From Alphaproteobacteria bacterium UBA6149 (lineage in GTDB: Bacteria > Pseudomonadota > Alphaproteobacteria > Rickettsiales > UBA998): a DNA stretch of 21,093 bases. Each line of letters opens with the position of its first letter. The first letter of the stretch is position 1. Location: assembly GCA_002423155.1 (NCBI GenBank), contig DIUV01000003.1, positions 1 to 21,093 on the forward strand, read 5' to 3'. The notes beneath the pieces are model-generated. The model saw only the letters and a program-made list of their open reading frames with translations. It did not search any database and was not told the DNA's origin. The translations under genes and the position numbers were made by a program. Of this stretch, positions 14,772 to 21,093 are shown piece by piece.

Positions 14772-16100
14772 CTAATCTTCATCATCCGCCATTAGCTCTT
14801 CCAATGAAACTTTCTTTTCATTGATGGTAACTTTGGAAATTATGAAATCCACTGCTTTTTCTTCCAGAATTGGTCCGCGCATTTCTGCCAGATGTTCTGG
14901 ATGTTCGCGGTAGAAATCAAAAATCTGTTTTGCGTTTTGCGGATATTGCATCGCTTGATCATAAACTGCTTTAGAAAGTTCCTCACGAGAAACTTCTAGT
15001 TTTTCATTTTTTGCAGTATGTGCAAGGAATAGCCCCAAACGCACGCGACGTTCAGCAATTGCTTGATATTCTTGCTTTAACTCTTCTTCGGGTTTTTCTA
15101 ATTTTTCGCCAGCTTTGATTGCTTGCTCAACTTGTTGCCAAATAGAGTCAAACTCCATTTTCACCATGCCAGATGGAATTTCAAAAGTGCATTTTTTGTC
15201 TAGCGCGTCAAAAAGCTCTTTTTTCAATTTGTTACGCGTAACATGAGCATATTCTTGACCAATTTTTTCTGCCAAAAGTTCTCTTAGTTTCTCTAATGAT
15301 TCTAAGCCTAAAGTTTTAGCAAATTCATCGTCAATGCTAGGCAATTCCATGCCTTTTACGGCATGAACTTTTACTTCAAAACGAGTTTGCGCACCGGCTA
15401 AATCCGCTGCATGATAATCTTTTGGGAAAGCTACATTTACGGTGACATTATCACCAGCTTTGCTGCCGATTAATTGGTCTTCAAAACCGGGAATGAACTG
15501 ACCAGAACCTAATTCCAGTTCAAATCCTTCACCTTTGCCGCCGGGGAAAGCTACATCATCTTTGAAGCCTTCAAAATCCATTACTACTACGCTGCCATTT
15601 TCAGCTTTTACGTCCGCAGCTAATTCTTTTGGGCGCTTATTATTACCAGCCAAACGCTCAATAGCTTTATCAATTTCTTTTGAATCCACTTCATAAACTT
15701 GTTTATTTAGTGCAATACCATCAAAGCTGATTTCAGCTATTTCTGGTAATAATTCCATATTCATAGAAATAGTTAGGTCGCCGCCTTCTTTATAATCTTT
15801 TATTTCCACATGAGGGCGCAAAGCAGGAGTTAGTTTATTCTCGGCAATAACATCGCTAATGGCAGTTTCTACAACTTTTTCAATCACTTCACCAAGGACG
15901 GATTTTTCATAGCGTTGTTTCAACATGCTCATTGGCGCTTTGCCAGGGCGGAAACCGGGGATGTTTACGGTTTTACCGATTTTCTTCAATTCTTCTTCTT
16001 GTTTTTTTGCAATGTAGTCGGCACCGGCTACTACTTCGAAACTACGATTTAAGCCTTTAGTTTCAGTTGCTGTTATTTTAAAATTATTTTGACTGGTCAT
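14772..16100 (-). CDS. tig: Trigger factor
   Basis: 442 residues from the preferred start. Trigger factor is the ribosome-bound chaperone that receives nascent chains, with an embedded FKBP-type prolyl isomerase. The ribosome-docking signature IPGFRPGKAP lies in the N-terminal domain. The PPIase domain covers roughly residues 150-235 (VVMDFEGF ... LGSGQFIPGFEDQLIG ... FPKDYHA), followed by the helical C-terminal arms and an acidic end. The frame is open for 11 more codons upstream (to 16133), but MTSQNNFKI matches where family members begin and has AAGAG-like sequence close by, so 16100 is preferred with moderate confidence. First gene of the tig-clpP pair. Confidence 0.95.
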   Translation of the reverse strand: MTSQNNFKITATETKGLNRSFEVVAGADYIAKKQEEELKKIGKTVNIPGFRPGKAPMSMLKQRYEKSVLGEVIEKVVETAISDVIAENKLTPALRPHVEIKDYKEGGDLTISMNMELLPEIAEISFDGIALNKQVYEVDSKEIDKAIERLAGNNKRPKELAADVKAENGSVVVMDFEGFKDDVAFPGGKGEGFELELGSGQFIPGFEDQLIGSKAGDNVTVNVAFPKDYHAADLAGAQTRFEVKVHAVKGMELPSIDDEFAKTLGLESLEKLRELLAEKIGQEYAHVTRNKLKKELFDALDKKCTFEIPSGMVKMEFDSIWQQVEQAIKAGEKLEKPEEELKQEYQAIAERRVRLGLFLAHTAKNEKLEVSREELSKAVYDQAMQYPQNAKQIFDFYREHPEHLAEMRGPILEEKAVDFIISKVTINEKKVSLEELMADDED

Positions 16101-16204
16101 GCTCTTATTTCCATTGTGAACGAAGTTAGGCAACTTTCATGGCATAGGATGCGCCAATGTGCAAGATTTATCCGCTATTTTTATGCGTTTTTATTTCATA
16201 AATA

Positions 16205-16238
16205 AAAAAGGCAGGTATTTAAAAATACCTGCCTTTTT
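16205..16238 (-). terminator. Intrinsic terminator of the outer-membrane protein gene
   Basis: AAAAAGGCAGGTATTT and AAATACCTGCCTTTTT are perfect 16-nt complementary arms around a minimal loop, with T-runs on both strands. It lies just past the stop of the minus-strand barrel gene. The symmetric A/T tails would allow it to work in both directions, shielding tig from readthrough. Confidence 0.9.
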
Positions 16239-16258
16239 TGTTTGTGTTAAATTAGCAA

Positions 16259-16891
16259 CTAAAAGCGGAATTTTGCGCCAGCTTCTACGTTATTAACTTC
16301 ATATTCGCTTTTTATGCCTGAGAATTTAGGATCAGTCGCTTTCAAATAACGATAGCCGATATTCCACTCAGTATTAGGTAGCGAGTCAGGAGCGTAGGAA
16401 ATACCTGCCAAAGCTTGCCATACAAAAGTATTGTCGGTATCGCTGCTAGTTCCATCATCAAACTCAAGTCTTGCCAAACCTGCACCAGCCCCAACATAAG
16501 GAGTGATTGCCATGCCAGTTGGCACATCATAATATAGGTTCGCCATGTAAGTAACAGCATTCAAATCACCATTTTGGTCAAAACTTCCCAAAGGAGTTTT
16601 TAAACGATCCGCGTAATTTCTGTAATAAGAAATTTCCAACTCGCTTCTAAAACTATCCATAAAAGAACCAGTACGAGTAGAATAACCCAAAGCTGCACCA
16701 GCGCCCCAACCAGAATCATAAGTTATGCTGGAATTAGTGGATTGGATGTCTGAGCTAGAAGCAAAAGGCAGGTTGCCATGCAAACCAATATACCATTGTG
16801 GCATAATGTCACCTTTGCTATTAACTGTCTCTGCATTTGCAAATGTTGCGCCTGCTAGCAATGCTGCGAAAGCTAAAAAAATCTTTTTCAA
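16259..16891 (-). CDS. Small outer-membrane beta-barrel protein
   Basis: 210 residues. A clear Sec signal peptide (MKKIFLAFAALLAGATFANA, cleavage after residue 20) is followed by alternating aromatic/hydrophobic strands such as WYIGLHGNLPF, WGAGAALGYS, TPYVGAGAGLARLEF and EWNIGYRYLKA. The chain ends KFRF, with the terminal phenylalanine expected of BAM-assembled barrels. The size and pattern fit an 8-strand OmpA/Opa-like or surface-antigen (porin family) barrel. No ligand or pore function can be assigned. AGGAGA nine bases before the ATG is a good ribosome binding site. Upstream (about 16905-16940) a 16-17 bp AT-rich segment TTTTATTTTATTTGAAA is tandemly duplicated. It forms a single-gene unit with its own terminator. 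Confidence 0.85.
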   Translation of the reverse strand: MKKIFLAFAALLAGATFANAETVNSKGDIMPQWYIGLHGNLPFASSSDIQSTNSSITYDSGWGAGAALGYSTRTGSFMDSFRSELEISYYRNYADRLKTPLGSFDQNGDLNAVTYMANLYYDVPTGMAITPYVGAGAGLARLEFDDGTSSDTDNTFVWQALAGISYAPDSLPNTEWNIGYRYLKATDPKFSGIKSEYEVNNVEAGAKFRF

Positions 16892-17037
16892 AATACTTCT
16901 CCTATTTATTTTATTTGAAATTTTATTTTATTTGAAATTATGTATTCAACCCTCACTTTCATACACAAAATTATTCTCACAAACAAGCCTCGATAGTTTT
17001 TTTTCACATTTTGACGTTTTTATCTTGACGTTCGCGC

Positions 17038-18684
17038 TCATTTGCAGTTTTTTGCGCAACACATTTTGTATTTATGAATGTCCAAGTGCTCGCGTGGCGG
17101 AATGGTAGACGCTGCGGACTTAAAATCCGTTGTTTTCGGACGTGCCGGTTCAAGTCCGGCCGCGAGCACCAATTCGGACTTAGTGTCCGAAAACTCCCTA
17201 CAAAGCAAGAAAGGGAGCGAGAGAGCGGCGGTTCTATATCCATGCCTCCGGTGGTAGGCCAAAGGCCTCGAAAATGTTGCTTTCAGCACTAATCTCTTGG
17301 TTTTCAAATCTCCTGAAACCCAACGCTCATAAGGGTTTGCGAGGAATTCAAAGGCGGTTCTAGCCGTTTCCTCTAGTGTCGAGTCCACCCTGCCGCATTT
17401 ATCCAGTTTTTCCTGTATCAGAACCCGGTCTTGTTCGAGCTGTTTGATCTGGCGCTCATAGCTGGTAATCAATATCTGGCTATCGGCAACCACGATGCGA
17501 TCCAGAAACTGTTCAATCTTCCGGTCAATCAGTTGAAACTGGTTTTTGAGGTCACTAAGGTTTTCACCGTGCTGGGAGGCTTTCGTGTCCTTCAGTATCT
17601 TAACCATTTTGTCCGCCATGCCCTCCAGCGGAACCGAGGGCGCGATCTTGCGGAGCAAATCCTCAAAGTCGGTTTCGATGTAATCCCGCTTTACGGATTT
17701 GCCATAATGCTCGCAGTCTTTCGTTTGGCAAAGGTAGTATGGGTATTTGGCGCTTCGCCCCTTTGTCCAGCATGACTTCATCGGGACGCCGCACCCATCG
17801 CATACGATGAATCCGCGCAGAGGAAAATCCTCGCTAATATCTGCCCGTGCCGGAACCTTGGCGCGGCCTTTGAGCTTATCCTGAATTTGCCGGAACACCT
17901 CAAAGGAAATGATCGGCTCATGCTTGCCTTTGGTGATGCCAATACCCCATTCAGGATATTCATAGTAGCCGGAGTAAAGTTGCCGGTTCAGAATATCCAT
18001 CACGCGCTGTAAATGCACCTCGCCCTTGCGGTCTTTCGGAAAAGCAGGCTGTGACTCAAAAAACGCCTTCACCTCAACCGGCGTTGTAAACCGATCCGAG
18101 GCAAAGCCCTCCAAGGCTTCCTGAATGATGGAGGCGAGCGGCTCATCGCGTACCAGCATTTTGCCATGCCCATCCATCTTTTCCATTTTGTAACCACGCG
18201 GCGGGCATAAAATCCAATAGCCGCTCATCAACCGCGCACGCATCCGGTTCTTTACCTGTTCCGCGTTTTTCTGCCGCTGATGTTGTGACACGCTGGCGAG
18301 CAGGTTTTCCACGAGCTGGCTGTCGGAATCGTCCCCGAACTCAATGGAGGGAGATTGTAATACGCCTCCCGCCTGCTGAATCGCCATGCGGAGTTCCAGA
18401 TGCGCCTTTAGGCCGCGTGCCAACCGGCTGATGTCGTCGATGATGACAACGATCTGTTCGCGTTTATGTTTGCGAAGAAACTCCAGCATCCGTTTGATCG
18501 CTGGTCGGTCTATCAGGCCTCCGGAAATACCTTCCTCCTGAAAAACCTCTACGACTTCAAGCTTTCGATATTTTGCAAATTCCCGGCACCGCGTTTCCTG
18601 CGAAGATAAGCCATGCCCGTTTTTTACTTGGTCGGGCGATGATACGCGGCAATAAATTACGGCTTTTTGCATGGGTTGCGTCAT
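17038..18684 (-). CDS. Large serine recombinase (integrase) reading into tRNA-Leu
   Basis: 548 residues. The N-terminal resolvase domain (about 6-150) has AVIYCRVSSPDQ with nucleophile S15 and partner R13, GISGG..DRPAI (R60) and DDISRLARG (83-91). A recombinase domain (about 160-275) is followed by a zinc ribbon with C295, C298, C319 and C324, then a coiled-coil region (about 375-430). Enzymes of this family cut and exchange attP and attB through a covalent serine intermediate, without a need for supercoiling. From about residue 505 the frame is antisense to tRNA-Leu, and residues about 534-548 are encoded by host DNA beyond the tRNA: the C-terminus is therefore acquired by integration. GGGGG about 8 nt before the ATG supports the start, though M5 is possible. 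The upstream 78-codon gene is 14 bp away and probably cotranscribed. Confidence 0.92.
   Translation of the reverse strand: MTQPMQKAVIYCRVSSPDQVKNGHGLSSQETRCREFAKYRKLEVVEVFQEEGISGGLIDRPAIKRMLEFLRKHKREQIVVIIDDISRLARGLKAHLELRMAIQQAGGVLQSPSIEFGDDSDSQLVENLLASVSQHQRQKNAEQVKNRMRARLMSGYWILCPPRGYKMEKMDGHGKMLVRDEPLASIIQEALEGFASDRFTTPVEVKAFFESQPAFPKDRKGEVHLQRVMDILNRQLYSGYYEYPEWGIGITKGKHEPIISFEVFRQIQDKLKGRAKVPARADISEDFPLRGFIVCDGCGVPMKSCWTKGRSAKYPYYLCQTKDCEHYGKSVKRDYIETDFEDLLRKIAPSVPLEGMADKMVKILKDTKASQHGENLSDLKNQFQLIDRKIEQFLDRIVVADSQILITSYERQIKQLEQDRVLIQEKLDKCGRVDSTLEETARTAFEFLANPYERWVSGDLKTKRLVLKATFSRPLAYHRRHGYRTAALSLPFLLCREFSDTKSELVLAAGLEPARPKTTDFKSAASTIPPREHLDIHKYKMCCAKNCK
17088..17171 (+). tRNA. tRNA-Leu (anticodon UAA), integration target
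   Basis: An 84-nt type II tRNA with CCA encoded at 17169-17171. The acceptor arms GCTCGCG/CGCGAGC pair over 7 bp with discriminator A. The anticodon loop CTTAAAA places TAA at 17121-17123, reading UUA and UUG. A long variable arm and GGTTCAAGTCC T-arm are present. The gene is intact, and foreign DNA starts right after its 3' end, so integration kept the tRNA functional. The recombinase gene overlaps it completely on the opposite strand. Confidence 0.96.
17150..17195. other. Probable attL region with adjacent dyad
   Basis: The junction between host tRNA-Leu and the element must lie at or near the 3' end of the tRNA. Immediately after CCA a 7-bp dyad TTCGGAC-TTAGT-GTCCGAA occupies 17173-17191. 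It could be part of the recombinase site or a processing or termination hairpin for the tRNA (it lacks a T-run). The partner attR would lie beyond the window, so the exact crossover cannot be placed. Confidence 0.45.
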
Positions 18685-18698
18685 TCTTGGAACCCCCT

Positions 18699-18935
18699 TT
18701 ATCCAGTATTCCCAAGGGTTTCCTCGATGATAGACGTTTGCAGCTCGGAATCAATGCTCTTTTGCGGTTCTTTCTCCAATAATTTCAGCTGGTTGAGGCC
18801 TAGCCGCTGGTCAAAATAATTCTCCAAAATCACCCATACGGCATTGACCAATTCCACCTTCTGCTCTTCGGTAAGGTCGAACTGGTCAACATACTCGCGA
18901 TATGGGCTGATGTCCGTGATCATCACGAACCCCAT
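18699..18935 (-). CDS. Small hypothetical protein upstream of recombinase
   Basis: 78 residues, acidic to neutral, predicted helical, no signal peptide or cysteines. The segment YREYVDQFDLTEEQKVELVNAV is followed by a stretch ending FDQRLGLNQL, and the rest is a polar tail. I do not recognise a characterised family; similar short ORFs are often found just upstream of element recombinases. The 14-bp gap to the recombinase implies cotranscription, so a role such as directionality control is conceivable but unsupported by any motif. The start is uncertain: M5 (18923) is preceded by GGGG and may be the real one, while the first ATG lacks a ribosome binding site. Confidence 0.6.
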   Translation of the reverse strand: MGFVMITDISPYREYVDQFDLTEEQKVELVNAVWVILENYFDQRLGLNQLKLLEKEPQKSIDSELQTSIIEETLGNTG

Positions 18936-19052
18936 CGCTGCATGGTATGTAAGGGAGAGTATGCTCTGGCGCTAAACGCATTATCGCGCACCTCTGGCGA
19001 GCATATAGCTATATATAGCGGATTTTGTTCACCCTGTTTAGTCTTTTTATGT
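18936..19052 (-). promoter_or_regulatory. Probable promoter/operator region of recombinase operon
   Basis: The only sizeable gap between element genes. It holds a 12-bp palindrome ATATAGCTATAT (19003-19014) inside a TATA-rich stretch and a direct repeat CTCTGGCG (18964-18971 and 18992-18999). A -10-like TATATA occurs here on the minus strand, but I cannot define a convincing -35. The arrangement fits a regulated promoter. Confidence 0.35.
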
Positions 19053-19454
19053 TCAAACACCGGAACGCCCTCCCTGCTTGGAGTTCAGGCGCATAACGAT
19101 CTTCATTAGCGCGATGCGATAGCGGTAATGCGCGGTGGTGCGGCTGACACCCAGCCGCCAGCAAATGGGTTTCCACGGCACGCGGGCGGCGCGGAGCCAG
19201 ACAATGCGACGGTCGGCTGCGTCATCGAGGAAGAAAATCCACTGGATGGTTTCTTCCATGCGGCTGATGGCTCCGGCGGAAGGCGGTCCCAACCGCATCG
19301 GCAATTTTTCAGCCTGCAACAGTTCCATCGTGGAGAGAATGACCGGCGGCCATGTGGATTTGTAACCCTGCACGCGCACCGGCGGCAGGCGTTTCAGCGT
19401 GTACACCGCTTCCTCGAAGCGTTCGGCAACGTCGGTGACTGTCCAGTTTTTCAT
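19053..19454 (-). CDS. DUF6362 family protein
   Basis: 133 residues from the preferred start. The pattern WTVTDVAERFEEAVYTLKRL, VQGYKSTWPPVI, RLGPPSAGAISRMEETIQWI, RRIVWLRAARVPWKPICWRL followed by GVSRTTAHYRYRIALMKI is that of DUF6362 proteins of alphaproteobacterial phages and islands. The C-terminal part (about 90-125) looks like a sigma-factor-type helix-turn-helix (W-x-x-I-x-x-x-x-G-V-S-R-T-T), so DNA binding is likely, though the role is not established. The frame is open for 36 more codons, but AGGAGG lies 8 nt before the ATG at 19454, and that ATG overlaps the stop of the upstream replication gene as ATGA: translational coupling. The longer upstream extension is not credible. Confidence 0.8.
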   Translation of the reverse strand: MKNWTVTDVAERFEEAVYTLKRLPPVRVQGYKSTWPPVILSTMELLQAEKLPMRLGPPSAGAISRMEETIQWIFFLDDAADRRIVWLRAARVPWKPICWRLGVSRTTAHYRYRIALMKIVMRLNSKQGGRSGV

Positions 19455-20602
19455 GATCCGGCCTCCTGTGTCAAAAGGCGCACGCCGGTGATGCGTTGCG
19501 ATTGGAAGCGATGCTCCGACCACCACAGCTGCATGTCCGCCAGATAATGCTGCTCCAGCCATTGCCGGATAAAGCGGTTCGGACAGGAAATCAGAACGGT
19601 TGCGCCATTGCCCTCAATCTCCGCGCCGGTGACGGCGGTGCCGGAAAGCCAACTCTGGCAGGACGCTTTGCCATGCTTGCCTGCAAAACAGGCCAGCACA
19701 TGATCCCAGCCGGTTTGCAGTTCCGGCTCATTGCAGGCAGGCGGCGGTGCCGGGTGCTTGCCGCCGGAGAATCCGCCCTCCATGATTTTGGCAACGTGAT
19801 CGCTGGATGCCACCGCCCAGCTGAGGTCAATCGTCCAGCCTTTTCCTTCCAGCTTGCCGAGGCAGAAATCTGACCGGCTGATGATGTCGCAGAAATAGCG
19901 CCATGACCGCATATCCTGCTGGAAGTCCTGCTGCCACCGCTCCAGCATCTGCGCTTTGCGTTTTGGCGTCAGCTTTGCCTTCTGCCCTTTGGTGAGCTTA
20001 CTCTGCACCTCTGCATTCCAAATCTGGAGCATCTGCTCTGCGATCTTGTCTGCGTCTTTTTCTGGTGGCGCGTTTCGCGCCTCCCTCTCGCGCTCTCCCT
20101 CTGCGCTCTCTCTGTTTTTTTTATCTGTAATTCTGTTCTTCTGTAGATCTGTCTCTGAATCTGCCTTCTGTAATCTGTTATCTGTATCTGGTGCTTTTTT
20201 GCCGATTTTGCGTTTCGCTGCGTTACCTTCCGTGACGCTGTGTGACGCGGTGTGATTCTCCGTGACGTCCTGTTTCTTTTTGTCGCGGGCGCGTTGGGCG
20301 CGTTCCTTGTCGCTCAGGTACTGGCGCGTGTTCCAGCTGGTGATGCGGTTATCCTCGGTAATCATCCCCTTTTCGCGGAAGGCTTGGAGGATGGATTCCA
20401 CAGCGGCCTGATCCATATCCTGCACCACCGCGATTTGTTCGGAATCCACTTCCACCGTGCCGCGATTTTTGTGGCGGGAAGCTGCGTCCAGCACACACAG
20501 CCACACCGTGACCACATGCGCCATGGTTTGCTGACTGCGCTTGGCAATCACCTTAAGTTTAGCGTCTTCTGGCATACCGTGATAAACCCTGTACCAATCC
20601 AT
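19451..20602 (-). CDS. Phage-type replication protein with C-terminal DnaA domain I-like module
   Basis: 383 residues. Residues 1-95 (MDWYRVYHGMPEDAKL ... AVESILQAFREKGMI) look like the winged-helix N-terminus of phage replication initiators. Residues about 100-185 are a charged, low-complexity linker rich in K, E, R and N. Residues about 190-275 contain LTPKRKAQMLERW, SRSDFCLGKLEGKGW and AKIMEGG, typical of phage O-like proteins. Residues 299-362 (GWDHVLACF, SCQSWLSG, VLISCPNRFIRQWLEQHYL) match DnaA domain I, the part that binds DnaB helicase and partners. The protein probably initiates element replication by attracting the host helicase; this is inferred from the domains. No AAA+ ATPase is visible. 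It is translationally coupled to the DUF6362 gene. Confidence 0.78.
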   Translation of the reverse strand: MDWYRVYHGMPEDAKLKVIAKRSQQTMAHVVTVWLCVLDAASRHKNRGTVEVDSEQIAVVQDMDQAAVESILQAFREKGMITEDNRITSWNTRQYLSDKERAQRARDKKKQDVTENHTASHSVTEGNAAKRKIGKKAPDTDNRLQKADSETDLQKNRITDKKNRESAEGEREREARNAPPEKDADKIAEQMLQIWNAEVQSKLTKGQKAKLTPKRKAQMLERWQQDFQQDMRSWRYFCDIISRSDFCLGKLEGKGWTIDLSWAVASSDHVAKIMEGGFSGGKHPAPPPACNEPELQTGWDHVLACFAGKHGKASCQSWLSGTAVTGAEIEGNGATVLISCPNRFIRQWLEQHYLADMQLWWSEHRFQSQRITGVRLLTQEAGS

Positions 20603-20614
20603 TGCGAAACACCG

Positions 20615-20851
20615 TTAATCCAGCAAGCTGGGTTGGTTGTCGTCCTCCGCACGCACGGCTTCGTCCAGTTCCTGCGTCTTCAGGGAAAATGCGGCATCAA
20701 GGCAAGCCTTGGTGAGTTTGGCGCGGTCGAGTTCGCGAATGGCCTGTTTGCGTAACTGCATCAGGGTTTCCATTTCCATCGTCCGCATGGTTTCAATGGT
20801 GAGATGGCAAATTTCGTCAAAGGTAGAAACTGGCTTGTATGAATCGTTCAT
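20615..20851 (-). CDS. Small hypothetical protein of the element
   Basis: 78 residues from the ATG at 20851 (MNDSYKPVSTFDEI). GGAGG lies 6 nt upstream, which decides the start over the ATG at 20893. The sequence is helical and charged (ETLMQLRKQAIRELDRAKL) and ends with an acidic QPSLLD tail; there is no signal peptide. I do not recognise a family. It is 12 bp upstream of the replication gene and presumably the first gene of this operon in view. A perfect 15-bp palindrome lies just before its ribosome binding site. Confidence 0.65.
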   Translation of the reverse strand: MNDSYKPVSTFDEICHLTIETMRTMEMETLMQLRKQAIRELDRAKLTKACLDAAFSLKTQELDEAVRAEDDNQPSLLD

Positions 20852-20866
20852 GATGACCTCCGTTTG

Positions 20867-20881
20867 TTTGAACTGTTCAAA
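20867..20881. promoter_or_regulatory. Perfect palindrome TTTGAACTGTTCAAA, candidate operator
   Basis: A 7-1-7 dyad directly upstream of the GGAGG of the small element gene, where a repressor could block the replication operon. It does not fit GTTC-N7-GTTC (alphaproteobacterial LexA) or CGAAC-N4-GTTCG (Gram-positive type). No cognate repressor gene is in the window. Confidence 0.4.
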
Positions 20882-20933
20882 CGCAGGCTGCACGACGATA
20901 CGGGGGGCTGGCGTGGGGCTTGGTGAGGGCTAA

Positions 20934-21079
20934 GGGGTGACCTTGGGTGGGGCTGGTGCGCCCCCCCTAAAAGTGGATTCTGTTCTGTTTTAATACAAAA
21001 ACCCCCTGTCAAGGGGCTTGGGTGGGGCGCTGGGGTGACCTTGGGTGGGGCTGAGAGGGGGCTGGTGCGCCCCCCCCTT
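20934..21079. repeat. Two GC-rich direct repeats with small hairpins
   Basis: GGGGTGACCTTGGGTGGGGC followed by TG occurs exactly at 20934-20955 and 21032-21053. Each is followed by GGGGCTGGTGCGCCCC, which forms a 5-bp hairpin (the second copy after an 8-bp G-rich insertion). No gene can be supported between 20852 and 21093; this stretch holds the repeats, a terminator and the candidate operator. Iterons or regulatory RNA hairpins are possible, but there are too few copies to claim an origin. Confidence 0.6.
20997..21016 (-). terminator. Intrinsic terminator of an upstream minus-strand gene
   Basis: On the minus strand CCCC-TTGACA-GGGG is followed by GTTTTT. The stem is short but GC-only and has a T5 tail. 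It would end a minus-strand transcript entering from beyond the right edge, separating it from the replication operon. TTGACA in its loop could alternatively be read as a -35, but no good -10 follows at 16-18 bp. Confidence 0.55.
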
Positions 21080-21093
21080 GCAAATATCACCTT

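Larger units (their letters stand above)
17172..21093. mobile_element. Left end of an integrated element (prophage-like) at tRNA-Leu
   Basis: From the tRNA 3' end rightwards all genes are on the minus strand and phage- or element-like: serine recombinase, small companion, DUF6362 protein, replication protein, small protein. Codon and base use are visibly GC-richer than in the host backbone to the left. No capsid, tail or conjugation gene is in view, so prophage, satellite and integrative conjugative element remain open. It continues past the right edge of the window. Confidence 0.8.

Noticed and set aside
19455..19562. Upstream 36-codon extension of the DUF6362 gene
   Set aside because: It would overlap the replication gene by over 100 bp, while the internal ATG at 19454 has AGGAGG at proper distance and matches the family start.
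19128..19873. Plus-strand ORFs of 125-139 codons opposite the DUF6362 and replication genes
   Set aside because: They are shadows in GC-rich DNA; the minus-strand genes have ribosome binding sites, ATGA coupling and recognised families.
20848..21090. Minus-strand 80-codon ORF at the right edge
   Set aside because: It is proline-rich from C-tract DNA, covers a terminator and direct repeats, and has no ribosome binding site or family resemblance.

Overview
The window looks like an AT-rich alphaproteobacterial chromosome with an integrated, visibly GC-richer mobile element at its right end. The lineage call is an inference from the style of RecA, RpoN, IlvE, TrpS, ClpP and trigger factor and from the phage-type proteins on the right. 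No rRNA is present to fix the taxon.

Positions 1-17087 are host backbone with housekeeping genes: an orphan ModA-like periplasmic binding protein (minus), recA (plus), tRNA-Asn(GUU), a small PhnA C-terminal-domain protein, rpoN (sigma-54), a 720-residue minus-strand prepilin-like protein fused to a huge glycine-rich domain, ilvE, trpS (minus), an uncharacterised HD-domain protein (minus), polA (minus), then tig-clpP (minus) and a small outer-membrane beta-barrel protein (minus). Ordinary metabolism, replication, repair and protein quality control dominate; few neighbours are functionally linked except tig-clpP.

The backbone is unusually rich in palindromic repeats. There are two identical 144-bp MITE-like elements in opposite orientation, each flanked by its own perfect 5-bp duplication (55-198 and 3124-3267). 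A different 104-bp palindrome with a 4-bp duplication sits just upstream of recA (1112-1215). Three long inverted repeats share GTCAT-CC termini (2937-3040, 8331-8440, 9515-9629). Copies of a CCCTCTCCC-type repeat lie between polA and clpP and, in frame, inside polA.

Upstream of the pilin-like gene is a compact, GC-rich, strongly self-complementary stretch on the minus strand (about 7024-7236). It has a good sigma-70 promoter and a terminator-like hairpin, and I read it as an unidentified structured RNA or riboswitch-like leader. It is the best candidate for something undescribed here.

Positions 17172-21093 are the left end of an integrated element (prophage or related) inserted at the 3' end of tRNA-Leu(UAA). 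A large serine recombinase reads into the tRNA gene on the opposite strand. It is preceded by a small companion gene, a DUF6362 protein, a phage-type replication protein with a C-terminal DnaA-domain-I-like module, and another small gene. All are on the minus strand, and the element runs off the right edge of the window.
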